From contig SEBM01000077.1 of the NCBI GenBank assembly GCA_004296145.1, positions 1 through 11,346 of the forward strand: a stretch of DNA of 11,346 nt, given 5' to 3'. The notes under the pieces are model-generated. The model ran no database searches, had not been told where the DNA came from, and saw only the letters and a program-made list of their open reading frames with translations. This document shows positions 6,903-11,346 of the stretch, in pieces. The stretch comes from Flavobacterium sp. (GTDB lineage: Bacteria > Bacteroidota > Bacteroidia > Flavobacteriales > Flavobacteriaceae). The translations under genes were made by a program, and so were the position numbers. Within the stretch, counting starts at the first letter, position 1. Each line of letters opens with the position of its first letter.

Positions 6903-8018
6903 TTATTTTTTTTCTCCCTCAGTAATTAAACCCTGATTCCAGATTTTAATTTTATCTGTGTTTTTGATTCCGCTTTTAACCTGAACATAAATTCCGTCAC
7001 TAACTCCCAAAACTAAATCTTTTCTTTGAAATTTCTGTGGAGCTGTTTCTATTTCTACGTAAGGCTTTTGTGTTTTCTTGTCAAATTGAACTAACGATTC
7101 TTTAATTGCCAAAACCTTGTCTGCTTTTTCTAAAATAATAGAAGCATTTGCACTTAAACCGGCTCTGATAAAGGTTGCATCTCTGTTTTCTAAAGAAGCT
7201 TTGATTTCAAACTGAATGGCACCATTTTCAGTAACTCCTTTTGGTGCAATGTAAGTTAAAATTGCTTCAAATTTTTTGTTTTCAATAGCTCCTACAGTAA
7301 TTTCGATAGCCATTTTTTCTTTGATTTTACCCACTTCAGATTCATCGATTTTTCCAACAAAAATCATTCTTCCAACATCGGCAACACTTGCAATTGTTGT
7401 TCCTTCATTAAAGTTGTTACTTTCAATAACCTGGTTTCCAACTTTTACCGGAACGTCCAAAACCATTCCATTTACAGTTGAACGAATCAAGGTATTAGCA
7501 TAACTCCCTAATGATGAAGTAGTTCCTGTTTTTACGATATCTAAACTTTGTCTTGCTGCCTGATAATTTTGTTTTGCCTGTGTGTAAGCCAATTGCGCTG
7601 CATCAAAATCATTTGCCGAAATAACATCCTTATCAAACAATGTTTTTTGTCTTTTAAAGATTTTTTCCTGATTATCCAAAGCAATTTTAGCCGTTTGTAC
7701 CTGGTTTTGTGTACTGCTTACGTTAGACACATTCGCAACAACTCTAATTTTGGCAATCATATCGCCTGCTTTGATTTTTTCTCCGGCTTTAATGTACACT
7801 TGCTCGATAATTCCTGAAATGTTCGGTTTGATTAAGACCTCTTCATCAGGCTGAATATTACCTGTCGCAATAGTACTTTTTACAATCGTTTTAATTTCTG
7901 CTTTTTCCGTTTTAAATACAATAGGCGACTCTTGATTTTTAGCATATAAATAGTATAATGCACCAAAGAAAACTATAGCGATAAAAATTAAAATGGTGAC
8001 GGTTACTCCTTTTTTCAT
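6903..8018 (-). CDS. Periplasmic adaptor (MacA/HlyD family), first of two in the operon
   Basis: This 371-residue membrane-fusion protein would connect the MacB-like permeases with the TolC-like protein. It has an N-terminal membrane anchor (about 6-26), then the first lipoyl half (ATGNIQPDEEVLIKPNISG and IKAGEKIKAGDMIAKI, about 51-91). A coiled-coil hairpin spans about 100-163, with the R-x3-L-x6-S docking motif at R123, L127 and S134. The second lipoyl half follows (RSTVNGMVLDVPVKVGNQV), then beta-barrel and membrane-proximal domains. It starts 39 nt after the second permease gene, without a visible promoter between. This position next to the permeases makes it the more likely cognate MacA-type partner. 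It resembles the other adaptor clearly in the hairpin tip (TLFDKDVIS versus TLYDKGVIS) but is otherwise divergent and shorter. Confidence 0.9.
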   Translation of the reverse strand: MKKGVTVTILIFIAIVFFGALYYLYAKNQESPIVFKTEKAEIKTIVKSTIATGNIQPDEEVLIKPNISGIIEQVYIKAGEKIKAGDMIAKIRVVANVSNVSSTQNQVQTAKIALDNQEKIFKRQKTLFDKDVISANDFDAAQLAYTQAKQNYQAARQSLDIVKTGTTSSLGSYANTLIRSTVNGMVLDVPVKVGNQVIESNNFNEGTTIASVADVGRMIFVGKIDESEVGKIKEKMAIEITVGAIENKKFEAILTYIAPKGVTENGAIQFEIKASLENRDATFIRAGLSANASIILEKADKVLAIKESLVQFDKKTQKPYVEIETAPQKFQRKDLVLGVSDGIYVQVKSGIKNTDKIKIWNQGLITEGEKK

Positions 8019-8057
8019 TTTGTTTTTGGTTTAATCGATTATTTTTTGATTGATAAT

Positions 8058-9323
8058 TTATTCTGTTCGTAAAGCATCTACAGGCTTTACATTGATTGCG
8101 GTCTGAGCCGGAATAAATCCTGCCAGCAAACCAGATCCTACTAATATTAATAACGCAACAAATACAACTCTTAAATCTACGCTTGGGTTAGCAAACATAG
8201 TATCACTTCCCGGCGGCATCGAATCCAGAGCCATATTCAGCAATGCTATTATTCCGGTTGCAACGGCAATTCCAAACATGCCTGAAATGATAGTTAAAAA
8301 TATAGATTCAGATAAAATTTGTCCTCGTATAGCGGCCGGTGTTGCTCCCAAAGCCCTGCGAATTCCTATTTCTTTAGTACGTTCTTTTACTACAATAAGC
8401 ATGATATTCGAAATTCCGATAACTCCCGAAATCAAGACTAATGTTCCTACAAAATAAGCGATGAATTTTAAAATATCAAACAAACTTTGTACTTTATTAA
8501 ATTGCTCATACAAGTCAAAATTCCCGACTGCCCTGTCATCTGCCGGATTTATTGAGTGTAGTGATTTTATTAGGTCTAAAATTTTCGGTTTCAGAGAAGT
8601 AATAGAGGTTTCATCTTTTGCCGTAAGTGCCATCCATCCTACTTTATCACCATAATTAAAAGCCTGCTGAAAAGTGGTAAATGGAATAAAAATATTCTTT
8701 TGTTCCTGTTCTGCATTCCCTCCTTGTTGCTTAGAATTATAAACACCAATTACCATAAAATTGATACCGTTTATCTTGATATAAGTTCCGATAGATTCTT
8801 CTTCTTTACCATAAAGTTCAGAAATGACTCCTTTACCAATAATTGCTATTTTTCTTCTTTCCTGAATATCCTGCTGGTTTATAAAGCGGCCTTTTATAAT
8901 ATCCATCGGTTGTTGCTTGATCAGCTCCGGATAATCGCCATAAATGGTAAAAGAAGATGTTTTTGTCCCATGAACCACGTTATTGGTACCATTAAAATCT
9001 CCTAACTGATTTCTTGGAGAAACATATAACAAATCCGGAAAAGCTTGTTTCAAAGCTGCAACATCACTATTCCTAAAATCATAACGACGCGTTTTTGGTA
9101 ATCCTTTATATGCTTTTGATGTGGTCTGGCTCCACATAAACATGGTATTTGTGGCAATACCATCAAAACCTTTTTTTATTCCATTTTCAAGACCTTTTCC
9201 GGCCGCGAGTAATATCACAAGAATGAAAATTCCCCAAAACACACCAAATGCTGTCAGAAGAGTTCTAAAAACATTGGCTGTAAGAGCCTGCAAAATTTCG
9301 TCCCAATTATCTTTTTTAAACAT
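8058..9323 (-). CDS. MacB/FtsX-type ABC transporter permease (second copy)
   Basis: This 421-residue inner-membrane permease has one N-terminal membrane segment (about 20-41, GVFWGIFILVILLAAGKGLE), a large periplasmic MacB_PCD-like domain (about 45-280), and three C-terminal segments of the FtsX domain (about 285-312, 337-364, 385-404). The cytoplasmic loop after the second segment carries VVKERTKEIGIRRALGATP, the family hallmark. Unlike E. coli MacB it has no fused nucleotide-binding domain, which is supplied by the separate ATPase upstream. It starts 2 nt after the stop of its paralogue and shares with it the N-terminal pattern GIFILVILL.AGKGL.NGI. The two probably form a heterodimer, an inference from their adjacency. 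Such permeases act by mechanotransmission and need not carry substrate across the inner membrane. Confidence 0.93.
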   Translation of the reverse strand: MFKKDNWDEILQALTANVFRTLLTAFGVFWGIFILVILLAAGKGLENGIKKGFDGIATNTMFMWSQTTSKAYKGLPKTRRYDFRNSDVAALKQAFPDLLYVSPRNQLGDFNGTNNVVHGTKTSSFTIYGDYPELIKQQPMDIIKGRFINQQDIQERRKIAIIGKGVISELYGKEEESIGTYIKINGINFMVIGVYNSKQQGGNAEQEQKNIFIPFTTFQQAFNYGDKVGWMALTAKDETSITSLKPKILDLIKSLHSINPADDRAVGNFDLYEQFNKVQSLFDILKFIAYFVGTLVLISGVIGISNIMLIVVKERTKEIGIRRALGATPAAIRGQILSESIFLTIISGMFGIAVATGIIALLNMALDSMPPGSDTMFANPSVDLRVVFVALLILVGSGLLAGFIPAQTAINVKPVDALRTE

Positions 9324-9325
9324 AA

Positions 9326-10570
9326 TTATTCGTCTCTAAGTGCTACAATAGGTTTAATTTTAGCTGCTCTGTAAGCTGGAAAAAATCCTGCCATTCCACC
9401 GGCAAATACAAGCAGGACCAAGGTGGTCAAAGCCACGGTAAAATCAACTTCGGGATTTCTAAAATATTCACTTTGCACCAAAGGCCCTACAAACTCCAAC
9501 AATAACAAACTTGCCAGTAAACCGACAAAACCAGCTATTGTGGTAATAAAAATAGATTCATGAAGTATCATTGTAATAATAGAAAACGGAGACGCTCCCA
9601 ATGCTTTTCTAATACCAATTTCTTTTGTTCTTTCTTTTACAACGATCAACATAATATTACTGACCCCAACCACTCCAGCAACAATTGTACAGATACCTAC
9701 CCACCAGAAAAATAACCTGATGTAAAGATTTAAGTCATAAAATTGTTTCGCATCTTTAACAGAATTATAAGCATTTATACCTCCATCATCTTCCGGGGCA
9801 ACTACGTTTTTACTTTTTAGTAAATCTTTTAAATCCTGTGTAAATTTTTCAGATTGCGCCAAAGCTTCATCATAATTGTCTGTCTTTTTAAGAGTAAAGA
9901 ACAAATTACTGATTTTATCCCCTCCTCCAAAAGTTTTTTGTACAGTCGTTTTTGGCAGGTAAGCACGCGCCTCTTCACGCTCTCCTCCCGGATCTGTAAA
10001 AATCCCAACTACTTTAAAACTAATATTATTGATTAAAATTTCTTCACCCATTGCCTCTTTGTCTTTAAACAAATCGGTTTTTATTTTCATTCCGATAGTT
10101 GCTACTTTTTCATTTGTAGCAAGATCATTGGTATTTATAAATCTACCCTGAACAATCGTTAAGTTTTCGATTCCGCCATAATCAGGATCTACACCTCTGT
10201 ATTGATAACTTCCTGATTCTTTTCCGTATGCAAAAGGCGCTCCCCAGAAATTAAACGTAGAAGCTCTCAAATCCAACTTATCTTCAAATTTCTGAACCGA
10301 TTGTGAATAATCACTATTTCGAAACTGAATTGGTCTCCCCGGATTCAAACCTTTGTATTCTTTTGTAGTTGTACCCGACCAAACCTCAATAATCCCGGCT
10401 GCATCGCGCTCAAATTGTTTTTCAATTCCGTTTTGCAACCCTTTACCCGCACCGAGCAAAATCACTAAAATAAAAATTCCCGAAGCCACAGAAATCCCTG
10501 TCAGAAAGGTTCTTAACCTGTTTTTAGAGATTGCTTCAAATATTTCCTGCCAACGCTCAATATTAAACAT
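9326..10570 (-). CDS. MacB/FtsX-type ABC transporter permease (first copy)
   Basis: This 414-residue protein has the same four-segment layout as the next gene: a first segment at about 22-41 (SVASGIFILVILLGAGKGLQ), a periplasmic domain at about 45-280, and FtsX segments at about 285-311, 337-360 and 378-398. VVKERTKEIGIRKALGASP at 310-328 is the coupling-loop motif, and the protein ends in KPIVALRDE. Its ATG overlaps the end of the ATPase gene by 8 nt (ATGTTTAA at 10563-10570), so the two are likely translationally coupled. The pair looks like an ancient duplication: the start, the FtsX loop and the C-terminus align, whereas the periplasmic domains differ in sequence. It belongs to the same family as macrolide, peptide or lipoprotein exporters, and the substrate is unknown. 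Confidence 0.93.
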   Translation of the reverse strand: MFNIERWQEIFEAISKNRLRTFLTGISVASGIFILVILLGAGKGLQNGIEKQFERDAAGIIEVWSGTTTKEYKGLNPGRPIQFRNSDYSQSVQKFEDKLDLRASTFNFWGAPFAYGKESGSYQYRGVDPDYGGIENLTIVQGRFINTNDLATNEKVATIGMKIKTDLFKDKEAMGEEILINNISFKVVGIFTDPGGEREEARAYLPKTTVQKTFGGGDKISNLFFTLKKTDNYDEALAQSEKFTQDLKDLLKSKNVVAPEDDGGINAYNSVKDAKQFYDLNLYIRLFFWWVGICTIVAGVVGVSNIMLIVVKERTKEIGIRKALGASPFSIITMILHESIFITTIAGFVGLLASLLLLEFVGPLVQSEYFRNPEVDFTVALTTLVLLVFAGGMAGFFPAYRAAKIKPIVALRDE

Positions 10571-11264
10571 AAGATGTAGCTCTAACTTGTTCTACCATTT
10601 TATCATCGATAATTAATCCATCTTTCAGGACAACATTTCTTTTGCACATTGCGGCAATATCAGGCTCGTGAGTTACGATCAAAATGGTTTTTCCTTCATC
10701 GTTAATTCCCTGTATAAGTTCCATAACTTCATACGACGTTTTAGTATCCAAAGCTCCTGTTGGCTCATCGGCCAGCAAAACTTTTGGGTTCGATGCCAAT
10801 GCCCTTGCGATAGCCACACGTTGTTTCTGACCTCCTGAAAGTTCATTTGGCAAATGGTGAGAGTGTGATCCAAGACCCACTTTCTCCAAATATCTCATCG
10901 CAATTTCATAACGTTCCTTTCTTTTTACACCTTGATAATACAAAGGCATAGCAACATTATCAAGCGCACTTTTATAATTAATTAAATTGAAAGATTGAAA
11001 AACGAATCCCAAAAACTTATTCCTGTATTTTGAAGCTATCGTTTCGTTCAGTTTTTTTATTGGAGTATTATCTAAAGTATAACTACCTGAATCTGCTTCA
11101 TCAAGAATTCCTAAAATATTAAGCAGTGTAGATTTTCCAGATCCTGAAGATCCCATGATCGCAACCAATTCTCCTTCTGCGATATTAAAATTAATTCCTT
11201 TTAACACATGCAACTGTGAATTACCCATTTTGTAGGACTTGTGTAAATCTTTGATTTCGATCAT
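10563..11264 (-). CDS. ABC transporter ATPase (LolD/MacB type)
   Basis: This cytoplasmic nucleotide-binding subunit would drive the permease pair that follows. At 233 residues it is the normal length for LolD-like ATPases. All motifs are intact: Walker A GSSGSGKST (38-46), Q-loop Q90 in FVFQSFN, signature LSGGQKQ (142-148), Walker B VLLADEP (162-168, catalytic E167), D-loop ALD, and H-loop H199 in VTHEP. The LADEPTGALD and NLLP-like regions fit the MacB/LolD/FtsE group. It is the first gene of the operon within this window. The 82 nt upstream hold no convincing TAnnTTTG box, only imperfect versions, so the promoter may lie beyond the edge. Confidence 0.95.
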   Translation of the reverse strand: MIEIKDLHKSYKMGNSQLHVLKGINFNIAEGELVAIMGSSGSGKSTLLNILGILDEADSGSYTLDNTPIKKLNETIASKYRNKFLGFVFQSFNLINYKSALDNVAMPLYYQGVKRKERYEIAMRYLEKVGLGSHSHHLPNELSGGQKQRVAIARALASNPKVLLADEPTGALDTKTSYEVMELIQGINDEGKTILIVTHEPDIAAMCKRNVVLKDGLIIDDKMVEQVRATSYV

Positions 11265-11346
11265 GGTATTGTTAAATTTTAAGACAATGATAACATTTTT
11301 ATTAAGTCAATTATGGTAACAAAAAGTTAATAATTTTGTTTTACTA

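Noticed and set aside
11317..11340. AT-rich inverted repeat AACAAAA / TTTTGTT near the right edge
   Set aside because: The arms are only A/T with one C-G pair and a 9-nt loop in very AT-rich DNA, so chance is a sufficient explanation, and the context beyond the edge is missing.
11265..11346. Promoter for the pump operon (minus-strand TAACTTTT- and TAAAATTT-like boxes)
   Set aside because: None matches TAnnTTTG fully or has a TTG at the proper distance, so I could not support a specific site.

Overview
The window is AT-rich and its intergenic regions carry TAnnTTTG boxes, the -7 promoter element of Bacteroidetes. It also encodes a PorP/SprF-family protein, found only in that phylum, and signal peptides followed by Q. 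Together these point to a member of the Flavobacteriaceae, most likely Flavobacterium or a close relative. All genes look like intact chromosomal genes. I see no transposase, integrase, tRNA or rRNA gene, CRISPR array or phage gene.

Left part (1-1509, minus strand): a PorP/SprF-like outer-membrane protein gene is followed 11 nt later by a gamma-class carbonic anhydrase-like hexapeptide protein, which runs off the left edge one or a few codons before its end. Centre (1652-3440, plus strand): a NifU-family Fe-S scaffold protein with a duplicated N-terminal domain, then an MscS-family mechanosensitive channel. A promoter-like element and a strong intrinsic terminator lie between these two genes.

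Right part (3442-11264, minus strand): seven tightly packed genes, read from right to left. They are an ABC ATPase of the LolD/MacB type, two paralogous MacB/FtsX-type permeases, a MacA/HlyD-like periplasmic adaptor, a TolC-family outer-membrane factor, a second periplasmic adaptor, and tsaB, which is needed for tRNA t6A37 modification. Together the first six encode all parts of a three-component pump across both membranes. The ATPase and the permease pair form the inner-membrane engine, the adaptors bridge the periplasm, and the TolC-like protein forms the exit duct. The substrate cannot be read from the sequence. Both adaptors keep the R-L-S motif used for docking to TolC-type tips. An 80-nt gap before the tolC-like gene holds a -7-like box abutting a perfect 7-bp inverted repeat, so the last three genes may also be transcribed separately.

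I found no clearly new biological system. The points most worth a second look are regulatory: a terminator hairpin placed just after a promoter in front of the mscS-like gene, the mscS terminator lying inside the 3' end of convergent tsaB, and the palindrome before the tolC-like gene. The pump operon with two adaptors and a TTG-started tsaB at its end is also notable.
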